This document shows positions 50,865-59,595 of a DNA stretch of 64,000 nucleotides, piece after piece. Under the pieces are notes generated by a model. It did not search any database. It saw only the letters and a list, made by a program, of their open reading frames with translations, and was not told where the DNA came from. Made by a program: the position numbers and the translations under genes. Positions within the stretch are counted from its first letter, which is position 1. Each line of letters starts with the position of its first letter. The DNA is from Geopseudomonas aromaticivorans. GTDB lineage: Bacteria; Pseudomonadota; Gammaproteobacteria; Pseudomonadales; Pseudomonadaceae. Where the stretch lies: positions 1 through 64,000 of the forward strand of contig NZ_JAHRGL010000011.1 of the NCBI RefSeq assembly GCF_019097855.1, given 5' to 3'.

Positions 50865-53471
50865 TCAGTGCCGCGTGACCGGCTGTCCGCGCTGGCGACG
50901 GGCGCGGCCGGTGGGGTGCTGGTGGTGCCGGTAGAAGTAGTGCTTGAACAGCTCCGAGGCGCCTGCGTACAGCAGGCAGATACCGAGCAGGGCCAGCAGC
51001 AGCATGGGGGGCAGCGGCACCAGGCCGAACCAGACCGCCAGCGGGCTGTAGGGCAGGGCGATGGTGACGGCGATGATCGCCAGCGAGGTGCCCAGCAACA
51101 GGCGGCCGGGACGGCTGCGCCAGCAGGGCTTCCAGGTGCGTACCACGAAGATGATCAGGATTTCGGTGAGCAGCGACTCGACGAACCAGCCGGTGCGGAA
51201 CAGCTCGGCAACCTCGCCGGCGAACCACAGCAGCACGCCGAAGGTGAGCAGGTCGAACAGGCTGCTGACCAGGCCGAAGCCGATCATGAAGTTGCGCACC
51301 ATGCGCAGGTCCCAGCGGTGTGGCGTGCGCTCCCACTCGCGGTCGACCCGATCACTGGCGATGCCCACTGCCGGGATGTCGGAGAGGAAGTTGTTGAGCA
51401 GGACCTGCTTGGCCAGCAGTGGCAGGAACGGCAGGAACAGCGAGGCCACCGCCATGCTGATCATGTTGCCGAAATTGGCGCTGGTGGTGATGAAGATGTA
51501 CTTGAGGGTGTTGGCGAAGGTGTGCCGGCCCTCGTCGATGCCCTGGCGCAGCACGTCAAGGTCGTGCTTGAGCAGCACGAAGTCGGCGGCTTCCTTGGCC
51601 ACATCCACCGCATTGTCGACCGAGATGCCGACATCGGCACAGTGCAGGGCCGGTGCGTCGTTGATGCCGTCGCCGAGGAAGCCGACCACATGGCCGGTCT
51701 TCTGCAGGGCGAGAATGATGCGCTCCTTCTGGTTCGGGTCGACCTCGGCGAACAGTGACACCCGCGGCGCCAGGTTGAGCAGCGCCTCGTCCTTCATCTG
51801 CGTCAGCTCGGCGCCGGTGACGATGCGCTCGACGTCAAGGCCCACCGCTTCGGCGACATGTCGCGCCACCAGCTGGTTGTCGCCGGTGATGACCTTCACC
51901 TGTACGCCCAGGTGGTGCAGGGCGGTCAGGGTCTGTTGCACGCCGGGTTCGGGCGGATCGAAGAACAGCAGAAAGCCGACGAAAGTCAGGCCGCTTTCCT
52001 CGGCCTTCTGGGCGTCGCTGGCCATCGTCTTGCAGGCCAGGCCGAGCACCCGATAGCCCTTGGCGCTCCACTGCGCATAGCGCTCGCGAATGGCGGTCAG
52101 GGCGGTGTCGTCGAGCGGCTTCTCCGGCGAGCCGTTGCGCACCCAGCTGCAGATGTCGAGCACGCTGTCCAGCGCGCCCTTGGTGATGGTCTGCAGCGGG
52201 CCGGCGTCGCCCACGCGGACCAGTACGCTGAGGCGCTTGCGGGTGAAGTCGTAGGGGGTCTCGTCGATCTTGCGGTAATCGTTCGGCTGCGTGCCCGCGG
52301 CGGCGACTATGGCCTCGTCCAGCGGGTTGCGCAGGCCGCTCTGCAGATGGGCATTCAGCCAGGCCAGATGCAGCACGCCGGCGTCGGGATTGCCGGTGGC
52401 ATCCAGCGCGCCGTCCAGCTGCACCACGCCACGGGTCAGGGTGCCGGTCTTGTCGGTGCACAGCACGTCCATCGACCCCAGGTTCTCGATGGCGTTGAGG
52501 TGGCGCACGATCACCCCGGCCTGAGCCATGCGCTGCGCGCCCTTGGCCAGGGTGATGCTGAGGATCGCCGGCAGCAGCTCCGGCGACAGGCCCACCGCCA
52601 GGGCGATGGTGAACAACAGAGTGTCGATGGTCGGGCGCTGCAGCAGGATGTTGGCCCCCAGCACCAGCACGGTCATCACCAGCATCACGCGCAGGAGCAG
52701 GGTGCCGAAGTGGCGCAGCCCGCGCTCGAACTCGGTTTCCGGCGGGCGCAGGGCCAGGCTGGCGGAAATGCGGCCGAACTCGCTGTCTGCAGTGCTGCGG
52801 ACCACCAGCAGGCTGGCGCTGCCGCTGCGCAGCGAAGTGCCCATGAACAGGCAGTTGTTGCGCTCGGCGAGGGCGGCGCCGGCAGCGACCGTGCCCGGCT
52901 GCTTCTCCACCGGGAAGGTTTCCCCGGTCAGCAGGCCCTGGCTGACGAAACAGTTGCGCGCCTCCAGCAACACGCCATCGGCCGGGATCAGGCTGCCGGC
53001 CGACAGCTCGACGACATCGCCCGGCACCACTTCGGTGGCGGGAATCTCCCGAACTTGACCGTCGCGGCGCACCTGCGCGCGCACGGCGATGCGCTGGCGC
53101 AGTTGTTCGATGGCATGGGAGGCGCGACGTTCGTGCCAGGCGCCGAGCGCGGCACTGCACAGCACGATGGCGAGGATGATCACGGCATCCAGCCAGTCCC
53201 GGACCACCAGTGCGACGACGGCGCCAAAGATCAGGATCAGCACCAGCGGGCTGCGCAACTGCTCCAGCAGCAGGCGCGGGAAGCCGGGCGCTCGTTCGGC
53301 CAGTGGCGGGCGATTGTCGGCCAGGCGCCGGGCCGCCAGCGCCGCGCTCAGACCCTGGTCGGAGCTGCCCAGTTCGGCCAGCAATTCGCTGGCTGGCCGA
53401 CTCCAGTAGGTCGGGTGATCTGCCCCGTCAGGCGAGCTCGCTGCTGCACGGAAAGGGTGTAGCGCTGACAT
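50865..53471 (-). CDS. mgtA: Magnesium-translocating P-type ATPase
   Basis: An 868-residue P-type ATPase of the Mg2+-importing (P3B) type. Key segments are LLTGETFPVEKQPG (actuator domain), the transport motif VGLSPELLPAILSITLAKGA, the phosphorylation site DKTGTLTRG, and the hinge motif GDGINDAPALHCADVG. About ten helices are expected. Length is slightly under E. coli MgtA (898). No long Mg-sensing leader is present between it and the hsp20 terminator (36 bases). The ribosome site is weak, so expression may partly depend on read-through from hsp20. Confidence 0.92.
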   Translation of the reverse strand: MSALHPFRAAASSPDGADHPTYWSRPASELLAELGSSDQGLSAALAARRLADNRPPLAERAPGFPRLLLEQLRSPLVLILIFGAVVALVVRDWLDAVIILAIVLCSAALGAWHERRASHAIEQLRQRIAVRAQVRRDGQVREIPATEVVPGDVVELSAGSLIPADGVLLEARNCFVSQGLLTGETFPVEKQPGTVAAGAALAERNNCLFMGTSLRSGSASLLVVRSTADSEFGRISASLALRPPETEFERGLRHFGTLLLRVMLVMTVLVLGANILLQRPTIDTLLFTIALAVGLSPELLPAILSITLAKGAQRMAQAGVIVRHLNAIENLGSMDVLCTDKTGTLTRGVVQLDGALDATGNPDAGVLHLAWLNAHLQSGLRNPLDEAIVAAAGTQPNDYRKIDETPYDFTRKRLSVLVRVGDAGPLQTITKGALDSVLDICSWVRNGSPEKPLDDTALTAIRERYAQWSAKGYRVLGLACKTMASDAQKAEESGLTFVGFLLFFDPPEPGVQQTLTALHHLGVQVKVITGDNQLVARHVAEAVGLDVERIVTGAELTQMKDEALLNLAPRVSLFAEVDPNQKERIILALQKTGHVVGFLGDGINDAPALHCADVGISVDNAVDVAKEAADFVLLKHDLDVLRQGIDEGRHTFANTLKYIFITTSANFGNMISMAVASLFLPFLPLLAKQVLLNNFLSDIPAVGIASDRVDREWERTPHRWDLRMVRNFMIGFGLVSSLFDLLTFGVLLWFAGEVAELFRTGWFVESLLTEILIIFVVRTWKPCWRSRPGRLLLGTSLAIIAVTIALPYSPLAVWFGLVPLPPMLLLALLGICLLYAGASELFKHYFYRHHQHPTGRARRQRGQPVTRH

Positions 53472-53502
53472 GGCGGCGATACCCGAAAGGTCGAAGGGGG
53501 CG

Positions 53503-53534
53503 ATAAAGCAAGCCCTGCGCTAGGCAGGGCTTGC
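53503..53534 (-). terminator. Terminator between hsp20 and mgtA
   Basis: Perfect 11-base stem GCAAGCCCTGC/GCAGGGCTTGC (53508-53518 with 53524-53534) with a 5-base loop; read leftward it is followed by TTTAT. It lies 8 bases past the hsp20 stop. Confidence 0.7.
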
Positions 53535-53542
53535 GGGACCGA

Positions 53543-54097
53543 TCAACTGGTCTTGATCGGGATGGTCTTTTCCGGCTTCTGCGCTTCGGGCTTCTTGGGC
53601 AGATGCAGGGTCAGCACGCCCTTGCTGAAGTGCGCCTCGATCTTCTCGGGATCCACGCCCTCGGGCAGTCCGAAGGTGCGCTGGAAGGAGCCGTAGTGGC
53701 GCTCGGAGAGGTAGTAGTCCTTCTTCTTCTCCTCGCGCTCGTCCTTCTTCTCGCCCTTGATGGTGAGGGTGCCGTTGCTCAGCTTGAGCTCGATGTTCTT
53801 TTCGTCCATGCCCGGCAGTTCGGCGGTGATCTCGAAGGCATCCTCCTTCTCGACGATGTCCACCGCCGGCATGCCGCTGAAGCTCAGTTCACGGCGCCAG
53901 AAGGGGTCCCGGTCGAAGGCGCTGCTGCGGACAAACGGCAGATGCCAGCCGCGGTCGAAATCCTCGAACAAGCGGTCGACCTGGCGGCGCAGGTTCTCCA
54001 GCGGGCGCAGGGCGGTGGCGAGGGGATTTTGCGTGGTCGCCTTGCCTTCGGTCTGCACCGGGATCTGGTTTTCGGTTTTGTTTTCGCTTTGAGCCAT
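53543..54097 (-). CDS. Hsp20/alpha-crystallin family small heat-shock protein
   Basis: A 184-residue chaperone that holds unfolding proteins. The alpha-crystallin domain runs from about residue 75 to 170 (MPAVDIVEKEDAFEITAELP, LSNGTLTIKGEKK, and FQRTFGLPEGVDPEKIEAHF), closed by a C-terminal IxI-type tail (KTIPIKTS). The N-terminal arm is charged and Gln/Asn-rich. GGAGAAAA before the ATG at 54097 sets the start and rules out a longer reading. A box for an FNR-type regulator lies 77-90 bases upstream, with a well-placed -10. Confidence 0.92.
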   Translation of the reverse strand: MAQSENKTENQIPVQTEGKATTQNPLATALRPLENLRRQVDRLFEDFDRGWHLPFVRSSAFDRDPFWRRELSFSGMPAVDIVEKEDAFEITAELPGMDEKNIELKLSNGTLTIKGEKKDEREEKKKDYYLSERHYGSFQRTFGLPEGVDPEKIEAHFSKGVLTLHLPKKPEAQKPEKTIPIKTS

Positions 54098-54143
54098 CTT
54101 GGTTTTCTCCCTATTGGGTCCGACATGGACGGTGCGTAGAACT

Positions 54144-54187
54144 TTAGTAGCTAGTAGCGCCGGGAGTGGCACATTGACATTGATCAA
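54144..54187 (-). promoter_or_regulatory. FNR/Anr-dependent promoter of hsp20
   Basis: TTGACATTGATCAA at 54174-54187 fits the FNR/Anr consensus (TTGAT-N4-ATCAA) at 9 of 10 positions. Read leftward, a -10 element TACTAA (54149-54144) puts the box centre about 42 bases before a start near 54138, the standard spacing for FNR-activated promoters. Confidence 0.7.
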
Positions 54188-54190
54188 GCC

Positions 54191-54961
54191 TCATGCCGCC
54201 GGGTCATCTGCCAGCTCGGCCGCGCCCAGTCCGCACAGCTGCTGCAGGCGGCGGATGTCGGTGAGCCGCACTTCGCGGCCGCTGATGGCCACCAGCTCGC
54301 GGTCGCGGTAGCGGGCGAGCAGGCGGCTGACGGTTTCGCTGGTCAGGCCCAGGTAGTTGGCGATCTCGCAGCGGCTCATCGGCAGGATGAAGTTCTGCGC
54401 GGAATAGCCGCGCTGGCGAAAGCGCTGTGACAGCTCGAGCAGAAAGGTGCCCAGGCGCTCCTCGGCGCCCTTGCGGGTCAGGCGAAGTTGCTCGTGCTCG
54501 GCATGGATGGCTGCGCTCATGACCCGCAGCAACTCGGCGCGCAGGCGCGGGATGCTGCCGGCCAGCTCCTCCAGGCGCGACAGCGGGATGCTGCAGACCA
54601 TGCTGGTTTCCAGGGCGACGGCGAAGCTCGGGTGGCTGAAGGCGCCCAGGCCGTCGAGGCCGAGCACATCGCCGGGCAGGTGAAAGCCGGTGATCTGCTC
54701 TTCGCCCTCGCTGCTCAGCAGATAGGTCTTGAGGGTGCCGGTGCGCACGGCATGTAGTTGCTGCAAGGACTCGCCAGCAGCGAACAGGTGCTCGCCTTTT
54801 TGCAGCGGCCGGCTGCGCTGGATGATGTCGTCCAGCTGCTGCAGCTCGCTGCCGTGCAGGTTGGCCGGAAAACAATGCGAGCGGACCGCACAGTCGCGGC
54901 AGCTGATGCGCTCGCGTGAGCACCGAGCGGAAAGCGACGGCGCGCTGTTTTCGGGTATCAA
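54191..54961 (-). CDS. FNR/Anr-type oxygen-sensing transcriptional regulator
   Basis: A 256-residue CRP/FNR-family regulator. The 4Fe-4S ligands of true FNR are all present: three Cys in ISCRDCAVRSHCF (near residues 21-30) and a fourth in METSMVC-like context (SMVCSIPLSRLEEL). The recognition helix TSETVSRLLARY has the Glu..Ser-Arg pattern that reads TTGAT half-sites. It should be active without O2 and activate the promoters around it. The start is a TTG at 54961 with GGGAG eight bases ahead; no ATG in frame would keep the Cys cluster. It is likely a second FNR-type regulator besides the Anr encoded elsewhere in pseudomonads. Confidence 0.92.
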   Translation of the reverse strand: MIPENSAPSLSARCSRERISCRDCAVRSHCFPANLHGSELQQLDDIIQRSRPLQKGEHLFAAGESLQQLHAVRTGTLKTYLLSSEGEEQITGFHLPGDVLGLDGLGAFSHPSFAVALETSMVCSIPLSRLEELAGSIPRLRAELLRVMSAAIHAEHEQLRLTRKGAEERLGTFLLELSQRFRQRGYSAQNFILPMSRCEIANYLGLTSETVSRLLARYRDRELVAISGREVRLTDIRRLQQLCGLGAAELADDPAA

Positions 54962-55035
54962 AAGAAGCTCTCCCGGATGCCAGGTGGGTGGTGAGCAATT
55001 TCCAGTCTAGGTCATCGGCGAAAAACGGCTGCTTC

Positions 55036-55049
55036 CTGACCATGATCAA
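55036..55049 (+). promoter_or_regulatory. Probable FNR/Anr box upstream of the formate dehydrogenase operon
   Basis: CTGACCATGATCAA matches TTGAT-N4-ATCAA at 8 of 10 positions, with one half-site intact. A start 41-42 bases on (near 55084) fits translation from the ATG at 55108, not from 55090, which would be left almost without leader. Confidence 0.5.
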
Positions 55050-55107
55050 GTTCGCCGCTGGTCTGGCGATCTAGCTTGATAGGGATTTCATGGCAGGAGT
55101 GCCGGCG

Positions 55108-57204
55108 ATGCAGGTGGTTCCGAGCATTTGCACGTTCTGCGGGGTGGGCTGCGGCATAGGGCTGCGGGTGGAGGGTCGTCGGGTGATCGGCGTCGAGCCG
55201 CAGCCGGGCCATCCGGTCAGCCAGGGCCAGCTGTGCAGCAAGGGCTGGTCTACCAGCTTCGCCATCGACACCGCCGACCGTCTGACCCGTCCACTGATCC
55301 GCGAAGCCGGCGGCTTCCGCCCGGCCAGCTGGGACGAGGCGCTGGGGCGGGTGGCCGGTGCCTTCCGCCAGGCGCTGGCGGAGAGCGGACCGGAGGCGGT
55401 GGGGGTGATCAGCTGCGCGCGGGCGACCAACGAGGACAACTACGCCGCGCAGAAATTCGCCCGCGCGGTGCTCGGCACCCACAACATCGACCACTGCGCG
55501 CGCATCTGCCACAGCCCTTCGGTGGCCGGCCTGTCGCTGACCCTCGGCTCCGGCGCGATGACTGGCAGCATCGCCGATATCGACGCGGCCGACCTGATCC
55601 TGCTGATCGGCACCGACACCACGGAAAACCACGCGATGATCGGCGCGCGCATCCTCCGCGCGCAGGCCCGCGGTGCCCGGTTGGTGGTGGTCGATCCGCG
55701 CCGCACGCGGCTCGCCCGGCTGGCCGACCAGCACATCCAGCTCAGGCTGGGCAGCAACATCGCCCTGCTCAACGGCCTGCTGCAGATCATCTTCGCCAAC
55801 GGCTGGGAAAACCGCGCGTTCCTCGACGAACGCTGCGAGAACGTCGAGATCCTGCGCCAGCATGTCGCCGGCCTCACCCCTGAGCTGACCAGCGCACAGA
55901 CTGGCGTGCCGGTGGCCGAGCTGGAGCGGCTGGCGCAGGCGGTGAGTCATGCCCAGGCGGCCTTCATTGCCTACGGGATGGGCATCACCCAGTTCCAGAG
56001 CGGCACCAACAACGTGGTGGCGGTTTCCAACCTGGCGCTGGTGTGCGGCCAGGTCGGCCGTCCCGGCGCAGGGATCTACCCGCTGCGCGGGCAGAACAAC
56101 GTGCAGGGCGCCTGCGACATGGGTTGCCTGCCCAACGTCTATCCCGGCTATCAGCCGGCCACGAGCGCAGAGGTGCAGGCCAGGTTCGCCCAGGCCTGGG
56201 GCGTGCCGCTGCCGCAGGCGCCCGGCCTGACTTCGCTGGGCATGACCACGGCGGCGCTCGCCGGCGACTTCAAGGCGCTGATGATTATGGGCGAGGAGCC
56301 GGTGCTCACGGACCCGGACCAGCACCACGTCGAGCGCGCCCTGCGCGCCCTGGATTTCCTGGTGGTGGTCGAGCTGACGATGACCGAGACGGCCAAGCTG
56401 GCCGACGTGGTGCTGCCGGCGGCGTCCTTTGCCGAGAAGGACGGCACCTTCACCAATTGCGAGCGGCGGGTGCAGCGCATCCGCCGCGCAGTCGGCCCGC
56501 CCGGCGAGGCCTGGACCGACTGGCAGATCCTCGGCGCGCTGGCAGCGCGCATGGGCTATCTGGGGATGATCTGGGCCGATGCCCAGGCCATCTTCGATGA
56601 AATGGCCGCGCTGACGCCGCTCTTCTGCGCCATGAGCTATCCGGCGCTGGATATCCACCACGGCCTGCACTGGCCGTGCGATGCGGCCCATCCGCAAGGT
56701 TCGCCGCTGCTGCATGCACAGGGTTTCCCGCGCGGGCGCGGGCGGCTGCTGCCGGTGAGCCAGGTCGATCCGGACGAATGCCCGGATGCCGACTATCCGT
56801 TCTTCTTCACCACCCAGCGCCTGCACTTCCACTACGGCGGCGGCTCGATGACCCGCAAGTCGCCACTGCTGGAGCGGGAAACCCCGGCGGGGCTGCTGTT
56901 CATCCACCCACAGGACGCCGCCGACCTGCGCCTGCAGGACGGCCAGGGTGTGCGCCTGCGCTCGCGGCGCGGCACGCTGGAAACCCGCGCGCAGATCACC
57001 GACGACGTGCCACCCGGCACCCTGTCGATGCCGTATCACTTCCGCGAGGCGCCCTGCAACATCCTCACCAACAGCGCCCAGGACCCGCAGAGCAAGATGC
57101 CGGAGTTGAAGGCCTGCGCGGTGGCCATCGAGCCGCTGCCGCCGGGCGTGGCACCGCGTCTGGCAACTGCACTGGACCAGGAGGTTGGTGATGACCGCCT
57201 TTGA
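55108..57204 (+). CDS. Molybdopterin formate dehydrogenase catalytic subunit (cysteine type)
   Basis: A 698-residue molybdenum or tungsten bis-MGD enzyme. The N-terminal 4Fe-4S ligands are Cys8, Cys11, Cys15 and Cys43 (ICTFCGVGCG, GQLCSKG). Cys134 in ARICHSPSVAGL sits where E. coli FdhH has selenocysteine, so this is a cysteine-type formate dehydrogenase, and the adjoining His is kept. Further core motifs are LRGQNNVQGACDMG and VVLPAASFAEKDGTFTNCER. It has no Tat signal, so it is cytoplasmic. AGGAG eight bases upstream favours 55108; an ATG at 55090 is possible. It overlaps the next gene by 14 bases; those encode Fe-S and flavin subunits that would pass electrons to NAD(P). Confidence 0.9.
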   Translation: MQVVPSICTFCGVGCGIGLRVEGRRVIGVEPQPGHPVSQGQLCSKGWSTSFAIDTADRLTRPLIREAGGFRPASWDEALGRVAGAFRQALAESGPEAVGVISCARATNEDNYAAQKFARAVLGTHNIDHCARICHSPSVAGLSLTLGSGAMTGSIADIDAADLILLIGTDTTENHAMIGARILRAQARGARLVVVDPRRTRLARLADQHIQLRLGSNIALLNGLLQIIFANGWENRAFLDERCENVEILRQHVAGLTPELTSAQTGVPVAELERLAQAVSHAQAAFIAYGMGITQFQSGTNNVVAVSNLALVCGQVGRPGAGIYPLRGQNNVQGACDMGCLPNVYPGYQPATSAEVQARFAQAWGVPLPQAPGLTSLGMTTAALAGDFKALMIMGEEPVLTDPDQHHVERALRALDFLVVVELTMTETAKLADVVLPAASFAEKDGTFTNCERRVQRIRRAVGPPGEAWTDWQILGALAARMGYLGMIWADAQAIFDEMAALTPLFCAMSYPALDIHHGLHWPCDAAHPQGSPLLHAQGFPRGRGRLLPVSQVDPDECPDADYPFFFTTQRLHFHYGGGSMTRKSPLLERETPAGLLFIHPQDAADLRLQDGQGVRLRSRRGTLETRAQITDDVPPGTLSMPYHFREAPCNILTNSAQDPQSKMPELKACAVAIEPLPPGVAPRLATALDQEVGDDRL

Positions 57205-58225
57205 GCCTGTCTGTTACGCGCTGGACAGCGTCGAGCGCCTGCGTGCCCATCTGGCAGGCGGGCGCAACCTGTACGAGGTACGCGAGGACGGCCAGGGCGG
57301 GCGGCACTGGCAGTGCCTGGCGGCGGACGACGCGCAGCTTTTCGTGCCCCAGCGCGAGCCGCCACCGTTCTCGGCCAAGGCGTTCTTCTTCGCCGAGCGC
57401 GAGGCGATATTCCGCTTCGAGGGCGAGCGTTTCGTCGCCTGCACCCCCGCGGTGCCGGCGCAGGTGCTGTTCGGCCTGCATGCCTGCGACCTGGCCGCCA
57501 TCGCCTATCAGGACCAGTTCTTCGCCGCCGATGGGCATTACCAGACGCGCCGTGCGGCGACCTTGCTGGTCGGCCTCGACTGTCGCAGCAGCTGCAGCCA
57601 AGGCTTCTGCACGCTGGTCGACAGCGGCCCGGATGTGCGCGCCGGCACGGTCGACCTGATTCTGCTGCCGACCGATGCCGGCTGGCTGCTGCTGGCCGCC
57701 TCGGCGGCCGGTGCCGCGGCGGTCGCCGACCTCGGCCTGCCGCCTGCCGGCCTTGACTGGCAGGCGGAGCGGGCGGCCAATCGCCAGCGCGTGGCGAGCG
57801 AGCAGGGCGACGGGCAATGGCTGCAGGCTGGCATCGCCGCGATCAATGCCGGCCAGGTCGATGCCGCGACCTGGGACAGTCTCGGTCTGCGCTGTCTGGT
57901 CTGCTCCGGCTGCACCACGGTGTGCCCGACCTGCTCCTGCTTCGCCCCGTTGGAGCGTCAGCTGCCGGGTGGGGCCGTGCAGCACGAGCGGGTCTGGGAT
58001 TCGTGCCTGTACGAGGGCTTCCAGAAGGAGGCGAGCGGGCACAACCCCAGCGCCACGCCGGGGCAGCGGGTGCAGCGCTTCTGGCAGCACAAGTTCGGCG
58101 CGGGCTTTCGCCGCGAATTCGGTCGCTACGGCTGCATCGGCTGCGGGCGCTGCGATCAGGTCTGCCCCGGCGGCATCGGCGTGCATGCCGTCATGCACAA
58201 GGTAGGGAAACCATGCTCGAACTGA
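57191..58225 (+). CDS. hydB: 4Fe-4S dicluster electron-transfer subunit (HydB/sulfhydrogenase beta-like)
   Basis: A 344-residue iron-sulfur protein. The N-terminal part carries the family segments FFFAEREAIF and QVLFGLHACDLAAIAYQD, a Cys-rich patch GLDCRSSCSQGFC, and the C-terminal half two ferredoxin-like clusters: CLVCSGCTTVCPTCSC and YGCIGCGRCDQVCPGG. This is the arrangement of the beta subunit of group 3b [NiFe] sulfhydrogenases (HydB), but no hydrogenase genes are nearby and the partner is a formate dehydrogenase. AGGAGG fits the ATG at 57191. It overlaps the upstream gene by 14 bases and the downstream gene by 13. Confidence 0.85.
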   Translation: MTAFEPVCYALDSVERLRAHLAGGRNLYEVREDGQGGRHWQCLAADDAQLFVPQREPPPFSAKAFFFAEREAIFRFEGERFVACTPAVPAQVLFGLHACDLAAIAYQDQFFAADGHYQTRRAATLLVGLDCRSSCSQGFCTLVDSGPDVRAGTVDLILLPTDAGWLLLAASAAGAAAVADLGLPPAGLDWQAERAANRQRVASEQGDGQWLQAGIAAINAGQVDAATWDSLGLRCLVCSGCTTVCPTCSCFAPLERQLPGGAVQHERVWDSCLYEGFQKEASGHNPSATPGQRVQRFWQHKFGAGFRREFGRYGCIGCGRCDQVCPGGIGVHAVMHKVGKPCSN

Positions 58226-59058
58226 CGCCGCGCGCCCTGCGCCTGCTGGATTGCTACGACGACGGCGAGGAGGCCCGGCACTTTCGCCTGCGCATCGAAC
58301 AGCCGCAGGCGGGAGATCGGGCGGTGATTCCCGGGCAGTTCTTCATGCTCGGCCTGCCGGGGCTGGGCGAGGCGCCGTTCACCTATGTCAGCCCGCCGAA
58401 TGGCGCGGGCGAGTTCAGCGCGCTGATCCGGCGCAGCGGTCGGCTGACTGCGCAGCTGTTCGAGCGGACGCCTGGCGCCGTGTTCGGCTATCGCGGCCCG
58501 TTCGGCAAGGGCTGGCCGCTGCTGCTCGGCGCGCGGCGCGTGCTGGTGGTTGCCGGTGGCTGCGGGTTGGCGCCGCTGGCTGGCTGGATCGAGGAAGCCT
58601 TGCGCCATCCCGCGCCACCGCACGTGCGGGTGCTCTACGGTGCGCGCCACGCCGCGGCTCAGGTGCTCGAGCGTGAACGGGCGCGCTGGCGAGCGGCGCT
58701 GCCGCTGATCGAAACCCTCGACCAGGGTGGGGCCGAGGCATTGCGCGGCTCGCCGCTGGCCCAGCTGGACCGCCTGTTCGCCGAGGAAGTGCCGCAGGTG
58801 GTGCTGTGCTGCGGCCCGGAGGGGTTCATGCTGGCGATCGCCAAGGCCTGCGTGCGGCGCGGGGTGGCGGTCGACAGCATCTGGCTGTCGGTGGAGCGGC
58901 GCATGCACTGCGCTGTGGGACTCTGTGGGCACTGTTACATTGCCGACAGCTACGCCTGTGTCGATGGGCCGACCTATCGCTACGACCACTACCTGACGTT
59001 GCTCGCGCGGGGCAATGGCCGCGGCGCGCTTGGCGAGCTGGGGGTGGGGCCTTGCTGA
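58213..59058 (+). CDS. hydG: FAD/NAD(P)-binding electron-transfer subunit (HydG/sulfhydrogenase gamma-like)
   Basis: A 281-residue flavoprotein of the ferredoxin-NADP reductase/PyrK type. FAD site APFTYVSPPN, NAD(P) site VAGGCGLAPLAG, CCGPEGFM, and a C-terminal 2Fe-2S site HCAVGLCGHCYIADSYACVDG-type with four Cys (at about residues 234-250). It is the group 3b hydrogenase HydG-like subunit that reduces NAD(P)+. The start overlaps the previous stop by 13 bases, so the three genes are translated together. It would complete a formate:NAD(P)+ oxidoreductase. Confidence 0.88.
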   Translation: MLELTPRALRLLDCYDDGEEARHFRLRIEQPQAGDRAVIPGQFFMLGLPGLGEAPFTYVSPPNGAGEFSALIRRSGRLTAQLFERTPGAVFGYRGPFGKGWPLLLGARRVLVVAGGCGLAPLAGWIEEALRHPAPPHVRVLYGARHAAAQVLERERARWRAALPLIETLDQGGAEALRGSPLAQLDRLFAEEVPQVVLCCGPEGFMLAIAKACVRRGVAVDSIWLSVERRMHCAVGLCGHCYIADSYACVDGPTYRYDHYLTLLARGNGRGALGELGVGPC

Positions 59059-59106
59059 AGCCAGGATCGCCTCGCGGCGAATCCGGGCCGGTTGTGCCGG
59101 GCCAAG

Positions 59107-59595
59107 CTACATGCCCTTGTCGGGGATGTTAATCGGCAGGCTCGGCGTGGTGATGTGATTGAAGGCCTCCAGCGCTTCCCGCCAGTCCTCGGGAGCTGCC
59201 TGTACACTGGCGCCGGACATACGGAGGCCATGGAGGATGTCGGACATGGCGACCATGCCATGCAGCTCGCCATCGCTGCCGATCACCGGCAGGCGGCGCA
59301 CTTTCCGGTCCGCCATCATGTGCAGCGCCTCGTGCACGTCGGTGTCGTCGTGGCAGGTATATAGGTTGTGCTTGCCGGTCAGCTCGCCGGCTTGCAGTTC
59401 CCACAGCGGCTGGTGCCGTTCGGCTGCCAGCAGGGCGATATCGCGGTCGGTGACTATCCCGATGGGATGATTGGCCTGATCGATCACGGCGATGGCGCCG
59501 CAATCGTTCTGCGCCATCAGTTGCGCGGCTACCTCCAGGCTGTCGCTGGTATGACAGCATTGGACCGGCTTATGCATTACCTCGCAGACGTTCAT
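59107..59595 (-). CDS. CBS-domain protein
   Basis: A 162-residue protein with two CBS domains (a Bateman pair): MNVCEVMHKPVQCCHTSDSL to GIVTDRDIALL, then CHDDTDVHEALHMMADRKVR to MVAMSDILHGL. Such pairs bind adenine nucleotides or S-adenosylmethionine and sense energy state. The C-terminal ~30 residues (EDWREALEAFNHI) are extra. AAGGAG seven bases before the ATG sets the start. It converges on hydG. A perfect FNR/Anr box lies 122-135 bases upstream, between it and the divergent hydrolase gene. Confidence 0.9.
   Translation of the reverse strand: MNVCEVMHKPVQCCHTSDSLEVAAQLMAQNDCGAIAVIDQANHPIGIVTDRDIALLAAERHQPLWELQAGELTGKHNLYTCHDDTDVHEALHMMADRKVRRLPVIGSDGELHGMVAMSDILHGLRMSGASVQAAPEDWREALEAFNHITTPSLPINIPDKGM

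Noticed and set aside
53472-53507. A Mg2+-sensing leader (as in E. coli mgtA).
   Set aside because: Only 36 bases separate the gene from the hsp20 terminator, too short for such a leader.
55076-55089. TTGAT-N4-ATTTC just before the formate dehydrogenase gene.
   Set aside because: Only one half-site matches, and it overlaps the probable transcription start.
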